DNA from: Macrocystis pyrifera
Lineage: Eukaryota > Sar > Phaeophyceae > Laminariales > Laminariaceae
DNA length: 64,000 nt
Direction: 5' to 3'
NCBI GenBank assembly: GCA_031763025.1
Contig: JASSKH010000025.1
Coordinates: 5,970,689-6,034,688, forward strand
Shown here: piece after piece, positions 1-11,188 of the stretch
Layout: every line of letters begins with the position of its first letter
Position numbering within the stretch: the first letter of the stretch is position 1
Made by a program: the position numbers and the translations under genes
Notes under the pieces: model-generated
The model's input: the letters and a program-made list of their open reading frames with translations, nothing else
Told to the model about the DNA's origin: nothing
The model's database searches: none

Positions 1-289
1 AGCTTTGTGACCACAGAACTTGTATCTCTCTAGGATTGAAGAATCGGCACGGACACTGTGCTGGATGTCGACGGGTAGAAAGAACGGTTTAATGTGAAGA
101 AAACAACAGTGTATAGCGTGGTGATGCTCGTACGCATGCGTACTGCCGTACGCTCACAGCAGGCGGTTTCGCGAAGAATGTGGTTGGGTCGGGTTTCTTG
201 TGGCCTGTATCTTATGTACAGTGGGTAGTGTTATTAATGGTAGCAATCCCGCACATATACTCACAACAGGTATGTATACTTCATACGCC

Positions 290-560
290 AGAGGAAACTC
301 GGAGAGTATCGAGTACTTGGCGCAATCCGAGTACTCAGGGAGTTGCAGTACTGGTGGCCTATATACTGCCGAGTACTGAGAGTACTGAGCAGTACAGAAC
401 CCCGAGTACAAGCAATACCCGCAGTACGTACAAACATGCGAAATAGTTGGGAGTACTCAAAAGAGTATTAAGAGTATTGAGCCCGGAAACACTGAGTACT
501 CGCGATATATATCTCCCGAAATACCGCCATGAGTCTGAGTTTGGGAGTTCCCGCCTTGAC
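290..560. repeat. GAGTACT-rich degenerate repeat
   Basis: The palindromic word GAGTACT/AGTACTC recurs about every 10 to 25 bases. The mirror copy lies near 12997-13265. Overlapping ORFs in all frames look like by-products of the repeat. The flanking 1-290 shows nothing I recognise. Confidence 0.6.
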
Positions 561-852
561 CGCTTTATTTTCTGAAATAGTAGGGTGCGCGTGCCTGCCC
601 ATGCCTTAATAAATATACTTTGTACCTGGTAGGCAAGATGAACACGAAAATGGTGCCTGATGAGAAAACGTGGCTCAGGCTTTCTTTTAGGCATGGCTTA
701 GAAGACTTACGGTACGACCTATCCGGTGGTACTTTTCCGAGCGCTAAGGGTGAACGACTACTGAACATCATTTTTGTTATAATTTTTTTTGTGTTCGTAG
801 AGGGGTGCAAGTAAAAAACGACACGCCACTCCCCATTTTCGAGACCCAGACA

Positions 853-884
<32 letters not shown>
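853..884. repeat. Poly-G run (32 nt)
   Basis: An uninterrupted G run flanked on both sides by copies of a GAGACCCAGACAGG sequence (841 and 930). The mirror run at 12665-12704 has 40 C, so the length differs between the arms. Confidence 0.9.
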
Positions 885-885
<1 letters not shown>

Positions 886-1082
886 ATGCTAAAACTGCAA
901 GTGTGTGAAGGAAAAAATGGAGAAAAATCGCGAGACCCAGACAGGAAGGTATACTAGAACCATGTAAAACACCTTAGAACGAAATCTCTTTTTTCGTGAA
1001 GAAGTCGTCCAGAAATGCCACCCCGCTGGTTTGTTTTTCAGTACATACCTGGTACGACTTTTTTCGTGAGTGTGGTATATAA

Positions 1083-2356
1083 CCAAGGGTGTGTTCGGTA
1101 CGGTACGGGTACGCTCGGTACCGGTATGGACATGGTACCGAACGTACCGAAATTCTCGGTAAGGGTATGGACATGGTACCGAACGTACCGAAATTCTCGG
1201 TACCGGTATGGGCATCGTACCGAACATACCGAGCTTCTCGGTATCGGTACGGTGTATCATACCGATACCGCCGGTAAGGGTACGGACATCGTGCCGAACG
1301 TACCGAAGTTTTCGGTAGGGTATAGAACTCCAGACCGAACGTACCGAAATTCTCGGTACGATTTAGAACTCCATACCGAACGTACCGAAATTCTCGGTAC
1401 GGTATAGACCTCCATACCGGTACCGTACCGCAGATACCAGCGGTATTTGTCAAACCGAGCGTCGCTCCACAGCAGTACCATGGTATTGCCCATCAAGAAT
1501 GTGTGTGTCTGCGACAGTTTTTTTTTTTTTTTTGTTTTGTCATCACATTCATTTCCAGAGTTCGATGGGCGCCTTACCACACCGGGTATTATTTGTCTTG
1601 CCTGAACGTCTAAACCGTGGTCACACAGAAGGCTCCTCTCCCTGAGGCCCCCACTCCCATCCTCCTGCGGTACTGACTGAAATTTTTATTGCGAGAAGAG
1701 TTCCAGCCACCTCTTTCCCACTGTGTACACACGCTTGCGCGCTATCCACCGGCAAGACACGACAACGAGAGAAAAAACTCATAACATTGTCGTTGTTGCT
1801 GGGGGGGGGTGTTGTGGTGCTCATGAGGGCCGCTGTACCGATGAGGCAGGGTACGCTGCTGTGCTGCTGTGCTGCTGCGTGCTATGTGTGTGGCGGTACT
1901 GTACCGGCACCGGGTTGTCCCGAGCCTAACTTCCCGATTAGCCCGGGATCGGTACTCTCGGTAGGGTATAAGCTCGGTATCGGTACGTTGTGTCATACCG
2001 ATACCGCCGGTACGATATGGACATGGTACCGAACGTACCGAGGTTCTCGGTAAGGGTATAGACATGGTACCGAACGTACCGAAATTCTCGGTACCGGTAT
2101 GGGCATCGTACCGAACATACCGAGCTTCTCGGTATCGGTACGGTGTATCATACCGATACCGCCGGTAAGGGTACGGACATCGTGCCGAACGTACCGAAAT
2201 GTTCGGTAGGGTATAGAACTCCAGACCGAACGTACCGAAATTGTCGGTACGGTATAGAACTCCAGACCGAACGTACCGAATCCTCTCGGTACAGGTATAC
2301 CGGCGGTATTTTACCGCCGGTAGGCCTCGGTAGTACCGTACCGAACACACCCTTGG
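1083..2356. mobile_element. Foldback-like element with GGTACCG tandem repeats
   Basis: The ends are inverted copies of CCAAGGGTGTGTTCGGTACG. Both flanks carry TATATA, a possible target duplication. Inside, 1095-1440 and 1945-2340 are arrays of about 33-36 bp units built from ACCGAACGTACCGAAATT and CTCGGTACCGGTATGG, which are themselves able to fold. The middle (1441-1890) is unrelated. The long ORFs here (Arg/Tyr/Thr/Val-rich, both strands) follow the repeat period and are not genes. No transposase is seen. The mirror copy is at 11189-12466. Confidence 0.65.
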
Positions 2357-2498
2357 TATATACGCATCGTATTGTCTTTTGATCTTTTTGTCGTCCGTCC
2401 CTGATTCAAACAAGGCACGCATATATCATGCCGCTCTGGCCGGGAATATATATAAGCCACGTTTGGTGTAGTCAAACGGGTATCACGTACGTACTGTA

Positions 2499-2601
2499 TT
2501 GCGGGGTGCATATTAAATAGGACCTACGATACTCACGAAAACTATATGTTTCGCTATTTTTACTGGCAATATTTGGTCCTATTTACTATGGTCCCCCGCA
2601 A
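2499..2601. mobile_element. MITE family A copy
   Basis: A short element with inverted ends (TTGCGGGG ... CCCCGCAA) flanked by TA on each side. The inner ends carry AAATAGGACC and GGTCCTATTTA. Family consensus end: TTACGGGGGACCATAGTAAA. The mirror copy is 10941-11046. Confidence 0.8.
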
Positions 2602-2749
2602 TAGTACCTTTTTTTTTCTTCACGAGTTCTCCACATGCCGTTTTGTACCCTGCGGCCATTTTTGTACTTGCTGTCGTTACCTTTTCGTGACGCGTGTCAC
2701 ATGATGCCTGTGGTTCCCATGTTCGTGTGAAGCATGGTGTAGAGTACTG

Positions 2750-2868
2750 TCACGGGGGGCCATAGTAAATAGGACCAAATATTGCCAGTAAAAATGGGTA
2801 AATCTATACCTGGTAGGTTTTTGTCTGTACCGTAGGTCCTACTTGGTATTTACTGTGGTCCCCCGTAA
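2750..2868. mobile_element. MITE family A copy
   Basis: Ends CACGGGGGGCCATAGTAAAT and ATTTACTGTGGTCCCCCGTAA form the inverted repeat. A TACCTGGTA word lies at the centre (2807-2815). The mirror copy is 10675-10793. Confidence 0.8.
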
Positions 2869-2897
2869 TAAATATCCCTTGCGCCTGGACCTGCCAT

Positions 2898-3090
2898 CTC
2901 TTGTTGTTTGGTGGCGGTGTTGGTGGTGGTGGTGTTGATGTGATGGCGATGGTGTTGGTGGTGTTGATGGTGTTGGTAGTGTTGGTGGTGGCGGTGTCGG
3001 TGTTGGTGTTGGTGGTGTTGCTGTTGCTGTTGGTGGTGTTGGTGTTGGTGTTGGTGTTGATGTTGGTGTTGCTTTTGTTGTTGGCGTTCT
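2898..3090. repeat. GTTGGTGGT minisatellite
   Basis: Imperfect tandem GTTGGTGTTGGTG triplet-like repeat. The mirror copy lies near 10455-10648 as CAACACCAAC. Apparent Leu/Val-rich or Thr/Pro-rich ORFs are products of the repeat. Confidence 0.8.
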
Positions 3091-3094
3091 GACT

Positions 3095-3305
3095 TTTCTG
3101 ACCCTTTTAGGACTGCAGCAGTCCCGTTTTGGGCACAAACTACAGGCAGTACTCAAGAGTTGAACCCCTTTAGTACCGCAGTCCCGATTTGGGGACAAAC
3201 CAGTCTAATTCCAAGTGATTTGTCCCCAAAACGGGACTGCGGTACTAACTAAAAGGGGTTAAGTGGGCTGTCACCAAAACGGGACAGCGGTTTTTGCCCA
3301 GAAAG
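3095..3305. mobile_element. Palindromic repeat family E, two to three copies
   Basis: Repeated inverted modules with TACCGCAGTCCCGTTTTGGG, GGGACAAA and AAAAGGGGTT. Single copies occur at 18927-19033, 27118-27222 and 35213-35312, with a fragment near 36985-37052. The mirror region is about 10250-10445. The form (about 100 bp, short unique centre) fits a MITE, but I see no clear target duplication. Confidence 0.6.
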
Positions 3306-3903
3306 GGTGACCCTTCATCGACAAAAAATACAGAAGAGTCCGTGGTCACAGGACAGGCTTGAAAATACACACCTGGAGTGGAACAACACCTCAGGAAAAG
3401 TGTTATCGCTCACCCGTGTACCTACCTATGCCCGGTGTTTCGTTCACACTTTCGTGTTTGTTAGTGTGTGCCTACCATCCCGGTTCCAGAGGATAGCTTC
3501 TCCTACGCCACGATTTATTTTCGCAGCAGAAGTGCTTCCGCGTGTTAAATACGCCTAAAAACGTTCCTCCCTCTGGTGTACCCGTAAAGCATGAACGTGT
3601 AGCTATTGGTACCAGTACGCAACTTTTGGAAATGTCGTACCAAACGTGTACCGTAAAAAAAAAAAACACCCCCCTCGGACGACTGCCTTTGTTTTGGTGG
3701 TGTTTTTTTTCTCGAAAAGTAAGCGCCAAAAGGTACGCGACCCGTCTACTTGGAAAAATTAGCTGGACGGCATATTTCCCGCAGCCCCGCCGTTTCCGGT
3801 GTGTGCCTATTTTGATAGTTTCGGATGGAAATCGACTATCATGAAGTTCGTCCTAATCGACTGTGAAGCTCGTCGTAGTGGGGTGTGATATCTCCATCGT
3901 CTG

Positions 3904-4041
3904 ATGCATTCATGGAGTAGTACAAGGTCGTTGGTTTCCCCAAGTCTGTCAGGTTTTTCATCGGAACACGACGGTTTTGTTGGTGATAACGATGGCGTGG
4001 CCGAAGGCCTCACGAAGCTGCTTGTGCTTCCCCCGCCCCAG
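3904..4041 (+). other. Exon-like open segment, strand uncertain
   Basis: Forward translation gives a Ser/Gly-rich segment ending in LLVLPPPQ at a possible GT donor (CCCCAG^GTTTGG). The same DNA is also open on the - strand for 68 residues (3807-4013), and the right-arm copy keeps both readings. No domain is recognised. It could belong to a gene that also uses the segment at 4570-4668, or be chance. I do not claim a function. The mirror copy is about 9517-9653. Confidence 0.2.
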
Positions 4042-4569
4042 GTTTGGTTGACCCATTGTTCACGCCGACCCGTCCTTGCTCTCTGACCCCCCCCCCTCCC
4101 CCTCCCCTCCCCTCCCCCCCCTCCCGACCGCCTCCAGCACCCGCTGCAGCAGCAGCAGCAGCAGCAGCGTTTTTTTTTGGCGTTCCCTTGACTCTTGACA
4201 ATCTAGGCAAGAAACTCAGGGAGAACGAAAAAAGGCAGTGGAAACCCTTGCCGTGCTCTCACGCGGTAAGAAAAAAGTAGGGCAAGCCCACTCTTCAGTC
4301 TCTTTCGTTCTTACACCGCAAGACATCAAGAAGGGCAAACCCCGCGCGCGGCTTTCTTTTTGCGGGAGGGAGGGAGGGAGATAATCTCGAGGAAGGAGGG
4401 AACAGAGGAGGAGGGGAGTTGGGACTAAATACACACCGGGAGCAAGGGAAAGGCGAGGAAAGAGGCGGTAGGGTGAGAAGGGGGGCGCGGGGACGACGTT
4501 AAAGGTCACTCTAAACCGTCTGATGTCGTTCTCGGGGGGGGGGGGGGGGGGCGGGGGGCGACGCCTAGC

Positions 4570-4668
4570 GTGGAGCATCTGAGGAGGATGGCGGATCTGG
4601 CGCTGCGGCAGGTCAAGAAGCTCAGAAAGTACGAGCTAGAGCAGGCGAGTTCGTTGAAGGGTTGGTTG
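4570..4668 (+). other. Exon-like segment, helical, unidentified
   Basis: Forward reading gives a charged, helix-prone segment with DLALRQVKKLRKYELEQA, which looks more like protein than its surroundings. It stops at a possible donor (AAG^GTTGGT) just where the TTGGTTGG satellite begins. The upstream boundary lies in a poly-G tract and is not defined. The mirror copy is near 8885-8985 on the - strand. Family unknown. Confidence 0.25.
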
Positions 4669-5110
4669 GTTTTATTTGTTGGTTGGTTGATTGGTTGGTG
4701 TCGGATGCTTGAATGGTTGGTTGGTTGGTGTCGGATGCTTGATTGGTTGGTTGGTTGGTGTCGGATGCTTGATTGATTGGTTGGTTGGTTGGTGTCGGAT
4801 GCTTGATTGGTTGGTTGGTTGGTGACGGATGCTTAATTGGTTGGTTGGTTGGTGTCAGATGGTTGGTTGGTTGCAGTTGGTTGGTTGATTTGGTTGTGTG
4901 GGTAGTCGTTCGCCAGTTAGTTACTTAGGAAGTTAGGTACTGTAGTTAATTAGCTGCTGTTTGTATTTGATAGGTTGTTGTAGTCAGTTAGCTGGTTAGT
5001 TTGGGTTGGTCGTTTTGTTTTCTTGGTAGTTTGGTTTGTTTCGGTTCGGCTGGGTTTGTTACATGGGTTGGGTTGAGTTGAATTCGTTCGTTTTGGTTTA
5101 GTTTGGTTCG
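4655..5110. repeat. TTGGTTGG satellite with 30-34 bp units
   Basis: About six units of GGTGTCGGATGCTTGATTGG with variable TTGG number span 4655-4870, then decay into degenerate TTGGTT/GTTAG sequence to about 5110. The mirror copy is about 8440-8890 (CCAACCAACC on the + strand). Confidence 0.85.
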
Positions 5111-5300
5111 GTTTATTTATTTCTCTTTTTCGTTTTCCCCTTCTTTTTTTCTGTTTCCTTTCTTTCCTTTTTTTTCCCGTTTTTTTTTTTTCCATTCGTC
5201 GCGTTTTTTTTTTTTTGCGTCCTGTCGTTTCGTTCCCTCCTGTTTCTTGTGGTTTATTTTGTTCTTCCAGCTCTTTTCTTCATGTTCGCCTTGTCCGCGG
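5111..5300. repeat. T-rich low-complexity tract
   Basis: Mostly TTTC and TTTTC runs. The mirror is A-rich, about 8225-8420. The Phe/Ser-rich or Lys-rich ORFs here are low complexity and unsupported. Confidence 0.7.
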
Positions 5301-5379
5301 TTGGGGGGGGCGGTCGACCGCTCTCACTTTCTGAAGGGAAGACTTTTTCTTGTTGCGTTGTCACATATGCGTTCACCAA

Positions 5380-5880
5380 TCTCGGTATTCCGCTCTCTAA
5401 CTCCTAATCTCAGGTATCCCGTCTCCGATATTCTAAGTACCATGTATTTCTTGTGCAATCTCCGACCTCCAATCTCCATTCTCCGATTATGTACTGTAGT
5501 GACCAATCAGTAGTGTCTCCGAAACTCATTCTACGATCTCCGTTCTTTACAGCGTTATCCCAGTGTCGATGATCTCACATCTCAAATCTCCAGTGCCCAA
5601 CGTCGGATCTCCGATGTCAAATCTACGATCTCTAATGTCCGGCATCCAATCTTCGAAATGCATGCTTCCGGTCTCCATTCTCTACGTTCCATAACTGACG
5701 TCTGTTCTCCAACCTCCAACCGTCGGTCTAAAAATATCTGATCTCCGATCTTCTCCGCTCTGACACGTCGGATATCCGATCAGACATCTCCGATCTCCGA
5801 TCAGAAATGTCGGATCTCCGGTCTGAAATATCCGATCTCCTATTTCCAATATTCATCCAACCTTCTCCAGTCTCTCAATC
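5380..5880. repeat. ATCTCCGAT degenerate repeat
   Basis: The word ATCTCCGATC and close variants recur every 10 to 20 bases. The mirror is about 7650-8160. No gene. Confidence 0.75.
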
Positions 5881-6100
5881 ACGAGAGCCAACCCAAAAAG
5901 TCAAGGTGACTAGGCGGGCCGGCATATCTTGTCGCCGCGGCTGGGGAGGGAGAGGGGGAGGCAAAGAGGGGGGGGCACAACCACCACTGCCACCTCTCTG
6001 CAGCGACGCGTTTCCGGTACACGTCGGCGGTAACGTCTATGACGCCGTGGTTGTTAACAGTTGATGACACTGCGGCCGTAACGGATTTATTATACCGACG

Positions 6101-6480
6101 GTGGTAACGGCTACAATCCCGGCGGCAGCAACGGCTATATTTCACGGCGGCGGTAACGGCTACCGTATTATTCACGGCGGCGGTAGCGGGATGATGCCGT
6201 GGCGACAACTGCGGTATGGTACTGCAGCGGCAACAGCTCTCATCAGTGTGGCGGTAACGGTTTTTGTAACGGCGGCTGTAACGGCTGTAGGCGACGGCGG
6301 CGGTAGCGGCTGTATGGTACCGCGGGGGTGGCGGCTGCGATCCGGTGGCGGTTTGACGTCAAGGTTATTACTGGTAACGGTTATGATCGCCGTGGCGGGT
6401 AGCGGCTGTGTTGCCGCGGAGGGTCAGCTATGACTCGGGGGCGGTAACGGCTACCAAGTATGCTTACGGCGGCGGCAACG
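6101..6480. repeat. GGCGGCGGTAACGGCTAC repeat in the palindrome spacer
   Basis: Irregular 12-18 bp units of GGCGGTAACGGCTA. The palindrome pairing stops exactly where this repeat begins, so a repeat-mediated or assembly breakpoint is possible. Confidence 0.7.
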
Positions 6481-6669
6481 GAAGGATGCCGCTCCAAATC
6501 GTTAAACCACTCTCTTCCCGACCGCCACTGTATCAAACCTTTCGACCCAGGATGGTGGGCGCGTCCTTGGTTTATTTGTTTCACCGGTTTTTGTTCCGTT
6601 CGCTTATCTCGGTTTTTTTTTTGTGGTCGCGTTTCGTTTTGGCATTCTGCGCGTGGTGAAATACCTGAA

Positions 6670-6960
6670 AAATGGAAGCGCGTCCCCCCACCCCTCCCCC
6701 AACCCCCAACGCCCAATACCCTTCCCGACTCCAACCTCGTCAACCCCACTCCTACCCTGGTCTCAACCCCCAACGCCTACCCCACACCCTACGCCCCCAC
6801 CCTCACCCCATCTCCAACTGCAGTCCCGATCCTCCCCACCATCCCCTCTTGCACTCCCACGTCTAGCCCCCACCGCCAACACCAACGCCAACCCCCAACC
6901 TTGTCCCCAACCCCCACCTTCACCCCAACCCCAACCCCCAACCCCAACCCCGCCCACCTC
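6670..6960. repeat. CCCAACCCC minisatellite
   Basis: C-rich strand with ACCCCAACCCC-like units on +. Pro/Thr-rich ORFs in all three frames show that it is repeat, not gene. Confidence 0.75.
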
Positions 6961-6984
6961 TTTCACCGCCACCCCTACGTAGTA

Positions 6985-7079
6985 CTCCCGGCATTTATAG
7001 GATACTGCGAGGGTGGATGGTCTTAGGACTACGGCCATGCGGTGGCATGAGTACCCGCCCCCCCCCCCCCCCCCCCCCT
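6985..7079 (+). mobile_element. Poly-C-tailed repeat F1, 3' fragment
   Basis: Contains GCGAGGGT, GACTACGGCCATGC and CATGAGTACC followed by a broken C run, matching the end of the F1 family copies in the right half of the window. Confidence 0.6.
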
Positions 7080-7179
7080 TTTACCCCGCCGCCCCCCCCC
7101 CCACCCCCCCGTACTTTAGAGGTGGCATTTTTGTGGCAAAATATGTTTATTGCCGACGGAGTTCCTCAGCTGCGGGCAG

Positions 7180-7262
7180 CGCACTGGGCGGACATATAAG
7201 GGGCGTCTTGACATTATTGAAAGAGACCCAAGCGGTCCTTATATGTCCGTCCGGACTCGTAC
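7180..7262. repeat. Palindromic repeat C, single copy beside the gap
   Basis: GGGCGGACATATAAGG and CGGTCCTTATATGTCCGTCC are inverted ends of the same design as the array at 13795-15895. Confidence 0.6.
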
Positions 7263-7329
7263 ACTTTTTTGCGATAATAATGTTGGTTGTGGTATGCCTA
7301 CGTATAGTCGGTCATTTATTCGTTTTTTT

Positions 7330-7429
7330 NNNNNNNNNNNNNNNNNNNNNNNNNNNNNNNNNNNNNNNNNNNNNNNNNNNNNNNNNNNNNNNNNNNNNNN
7401 NNNNNNNNNNNNNNNNNNNNNNNNNNNNN
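7330..7429. other. Assembly gap of 100 N
   Basis: Exactly 100 unknown bases follow a T run. A round 100 is the usual placeholder for a gap of unknown size, so the distance between the palindrome arms is not known. Confidence 0.99.
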
Positions 7430-10400
7430 CGTCGGTATAATAAATCCGTTACGGCCGCAGTGTCATCAACTGTTAACAACCACGGCGTCATAGACGTTAC
7501 CGCCGACGTGTACCGGAAACGCGTCGCTGCAGAGAGGTGGCAGTGGTGGTTGTGCCCCCCCCTCTTTGCCTCCCCCTCTCCCTCCCCAGCCGCGGCGACA
7601 AGATATGCCGGCCCGCTAGTCACCTTGACTTTTTGGGTTGGCTCTCGTGATTGAGAGACTGGAGAAGGTTGGATGAATATTGGAAATAGGAGATCGGATA
7701 TTTCAGACCGGAGATCGACATTTCTGATCGGAGATCGGAGATGTCTGATCGGATATCCGACGTGTCAGAGCGGAGAAGATCGGAGATCAGATATTTTTAG
7801 ACCGACGGTTGGAGGTTGGAGAACAGACGTCAGTTATGGAACGTAGAGAATGGAGACCGGAAGCATGCATTTCGAAGATTGGATGCCGGACATTAGAGAT
7901 CGTAGATTTGACATCGGAGATCCGACGTTGGGCACTGGAGATTTGAGATGTGAGATCATCGACACTGGGATAACGCTGTAAAGAACGGAGATCGTAGAAT
8001 GAGTTTCGGAGACACTACTGATTGGTCACTACAGTACATAATCGGAGAATGGAGATTGGAGGTCGGAGATTGCACAAGAAATACATGGTACTTAGAATAT
8101 CGGAGACGGGATACCTGAGATTAGGAGTTAGAGAGCGGAAATACGAGATTGGTGAACGCATATGTGACAACGCAACAAGAAAAAGTCTTCCCTTCAGAAA
8201 GTGAGAGCGGTCGACCGCCCCCCCCCAACCGCGGACAAGGCGAACATGAAGAAAAGAGCTGGAAGAACAAAATAAACCACAAGAAAATACAGGAGGGAAC
8301 GAAACGACAGGACGCAAAAAAAAAAAACGCGACGAATGGAAAAAAAAAAAACGGGAAAAAAGGAAAGAAAGGAAACAGAAAAAAAGGGAAGGGAAAACGA
8401 AAAAAGAGAAATAAATAAACCGAACCAAACTAAACCAAAACGAACGAATTCAACTCAACCCAACCCATGTAACAAACCCTGCCGAACCGAAACAAACCAA
8501 ACTACCAAGAAAACAAAACGACCAACCCAAACTAACCAGCTAACTGACTACAACAACCTATCAAATACAAACAGCAGCTAATTAACTACAGTACCTAACT
8601 TCCTAAGTAACTAACTGGCGAACGACTACCCACACAACCAAATCAACCAACCAACTGCAACCAACCAACCATCTGACACCAACCAACCAACCAATTAAGC
8701 ATCCGTCACCAACCAACCAACCAATCAAGCATCCGACACCAACCAACCAACCAATCAATCAAGCATCCGACACCAACCAACCAACCAATCAAGCATCCGA
8801 CACCAACCAACCAACCATTCAAGCATCCGACACCAACCAATCAACCAACCAACAAATAATAAACCAACCAACCCTTCAACGAACTCGCCTGCTCTAGCTC
8901 GTACTTTCTGAGCTTCTTGACCGCCGCAGCGCCAGATCCGCCATCCTCCTCAGATGCTCCACGCTAGGCGTCGCCCCCCGCCCCCCCCCCCCCCCCCCTC
9001 GAGAACGACATCAGACGGTTTAGAGTGACCTTTAACGTCGTCCCCGCGCCCCCCTTCTCACCCTACCGCCTCTTTCCTCGCCTTTCCCTTGCTCCCGGTG
9101 TGTATTTAGTCCCCAACTCCCTCCTCCTCTGTTCCCTCCTTCCTCGAGATTATCTCCCTCCCTCCCTCCCGCAAAAAAGAAAGCCGCGCGCGGGGTTTGC
9201 CCTTCTTGATGTCTTGCGGTGTAAGAACGAAAGAGACTGAAGAGTGGGCTTGCCCTACTTTTTTCTTACCGCGTGAGAGCACGGCAAGGGTTTCCACTGC
9301 CTTTTTTCGTTCTCCCTGAGTTTCTTGCCTAGATTGTCAAGAGTCAAGGGAACGCCAAAAAAAAAACGCTGCTGCTGCTGCTGCTGCTGCAGCGGGTGCT
9401 GGAGGCGGTCGGGAGGGGAGGGGAGGGGAGGGGAGGGGAGGGGGGGGGGGGGTCAGAGAGCAAGGACGGGTCGGCGTGAACAATGGGTCAACCAAACCTG
9501 GGGCGGGGGAAGCACAAGCAGCTTCGTGAGGCCTTCGGCCACGCCATCGTTATCACCAACAAAACCGTCGTGTTCCGATGAAAAACCTGACAGACTTGGG
9601 GAAACCAACGACCTTGTACTACTCCATGAATGCATCAGACGATGGAGATATCACACCCCACTACGACGAGCTTCACAGTCGATTAGGACGAACTTCATGA
9701 TAGTCGATTTCCATCCGAAACTATCAAAATAGGCACACACCGGAAACGGCGGGGCTGCGGGAAATATGCCGTCCAGCTAATTTTTCCAAGTAGACGGGTC
9801 GCGTACCTTTTGGCGCTTACTTTTCGAGAAAAAAAAAAAACACCACCAAAACAAAGGCAGTCGTCCGAGGGGGGTGTTTTTTTTTTTTACGGTACACGTT
9901 TGGTACGACATTTCCAAAAGTTGCGTACTGGTACCAATAGCTACACGTTCATGCTTTACGGGTACACCAGAGGGAGGAACGTTTTTAGGCGTATTTAACA
10001 CGCGGAAGCACTTCTGCTGCGAAAATAAATCGTGGCGTAGGAGAAGCTATCCTCTGGAACCGGGATGGTAGGCACACACTAACAAACACGAAAGTGTGAA
10101 CGAAACACCGGGCATAGGTAGGTACACGGGTGAGCGATAACACTTTTCCTGAGGTGTTGTTCCACTCCAGGTGTGTATTTTCAAGCCTGTCCTGTGACCA
10201 CGGACTCTTCTGTATTTTTTGTCGATGAAGGGTCACCCTTTCTGGGCAAAAACCGCTGTCCCGTTTTGGTGACAGCCCACTTAACCCCTTTTAGTTAGTA
10301 CCGCAGTCCCGTTTTGGGGACAAATCACTTGGAATTAGACTGGTTTGTCCCCAAATCGGGACTGCGGTACTAAAGGGGTTCAACTCTTGAGTACTGCCTG

Positions 10401-10674
10401 TAGTTTGTGCCCAAAACGGGACTGCTGCAGTCCTAAAAGGGTCAGAAAAGTCAGAACGCCAACAACAAAAGCAACACCAACATCAACACCAACACCAACA
10501 CCAACACCACCAACAGCAACAGCAACACCACCAACACCAACACCGACACCGCCACCACCAACACTACCAACACCATCAACACCACCAACACCATCGCCAT
10601 CACATCAACACCACCACCACCAACACCGCCACCAAACAACAAGAGATGGCAGGTCCAGGCGCAAGGGATATTTA

Positions 10675-10793
10675 TTACGGGGGACCACAGTAAATACCAA
10701 GTAGGACCTACGGTACAGACAAAAACCTACCAGGTATAGATTTACCCATTTTTACTGGCAATATTTGGTCCTATTTACTATGGCCCCCCGTGA
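10675..10793. mobile_element. MITE family A copy (mirror)
   Basis: Reverse complement of 2750-2868 in the right palindrome arm. TA precedes the TTACGGGGGACC end. Confidence 0.8.
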
Positions 10794-10940
10794 CAGTACT
10801 CTACACCATGCTTCACACGAACATGGGAACCACAGGCATCATGTGACACGCGTCACGAAAAGGTAACGACAGCAAGTACAAAAATGGCCGCAGGGTACAA
10901 AACGGCATGTGGAGAACTCGTGAAGAAAAAAAAGGTACTA

Positions 10941-11046
10941 TTGCGGGGGACCATAGTAAATAGGACCAAATATTGCCAGTAATAAAAATAGCGAAACATA
11001 TAGTTTTCGTGAGTATCGTAGGTCCTATTTAATATGCACCCCGCAA
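10941..11046. mobile_element. MITE family A copy (mirror)
   Basis: Reverse complement of 2499-2601. The left end TTGCGGGGGACCATAG is preceded by TA and the right end CCCCGCAA is followed by TA. Confidence 0.8.
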
Positions 11047-11188
11047 TACAGTACGTACGTGATACCCGTTTGACTACACCAAACGTGGCTTATATATATT
11101 CCCGGCCAGAGCGGCATGATATATGCGTGCCTTGTTTGAATCAGGGACGGACGACAAAAAGATCAAAAGACAATACGATGCGTATATA

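Larger units (their letters stand above)
1..6100. repeat. Left arm of giant inverted repeat
   Basis: The first bases (AGCTTTGTGACCACAGAACT) are the reverse complement of the sequence ending at 13556, and the inner end at 6100 (TATACCGACG) pairs with 7430 onward. The arm holds a foldback-like element, MITEs, minisatellites and T-rich DNA, with no convincing gene. Because pairing runs to the first base, the repeat may extend left of the window. Differences from the other arm are mostly run lengths (G32 at 853 against C40 at 12665) plus rare substitutions, for example near 4610 and 5050. Confidence 0.95.

Noticed and set aside
974-2422. Long Arg/Tyr/Val/Pro-rich ORFs on both strands
   Set aside because: They follow the GGTACCGAACGTACC tandem unit, are open on both strands and have no domain. 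They are repeat translation.
4655-4880. CRISPR-like array
   Set aside because: Units are contiguous TTGGTTGG satellites with no unique spacers, in eukaryotic DNA. The same applies to 44215-44500, 54545-54715 and the palindrome array at 13795-15895, whose linkers are conserved.
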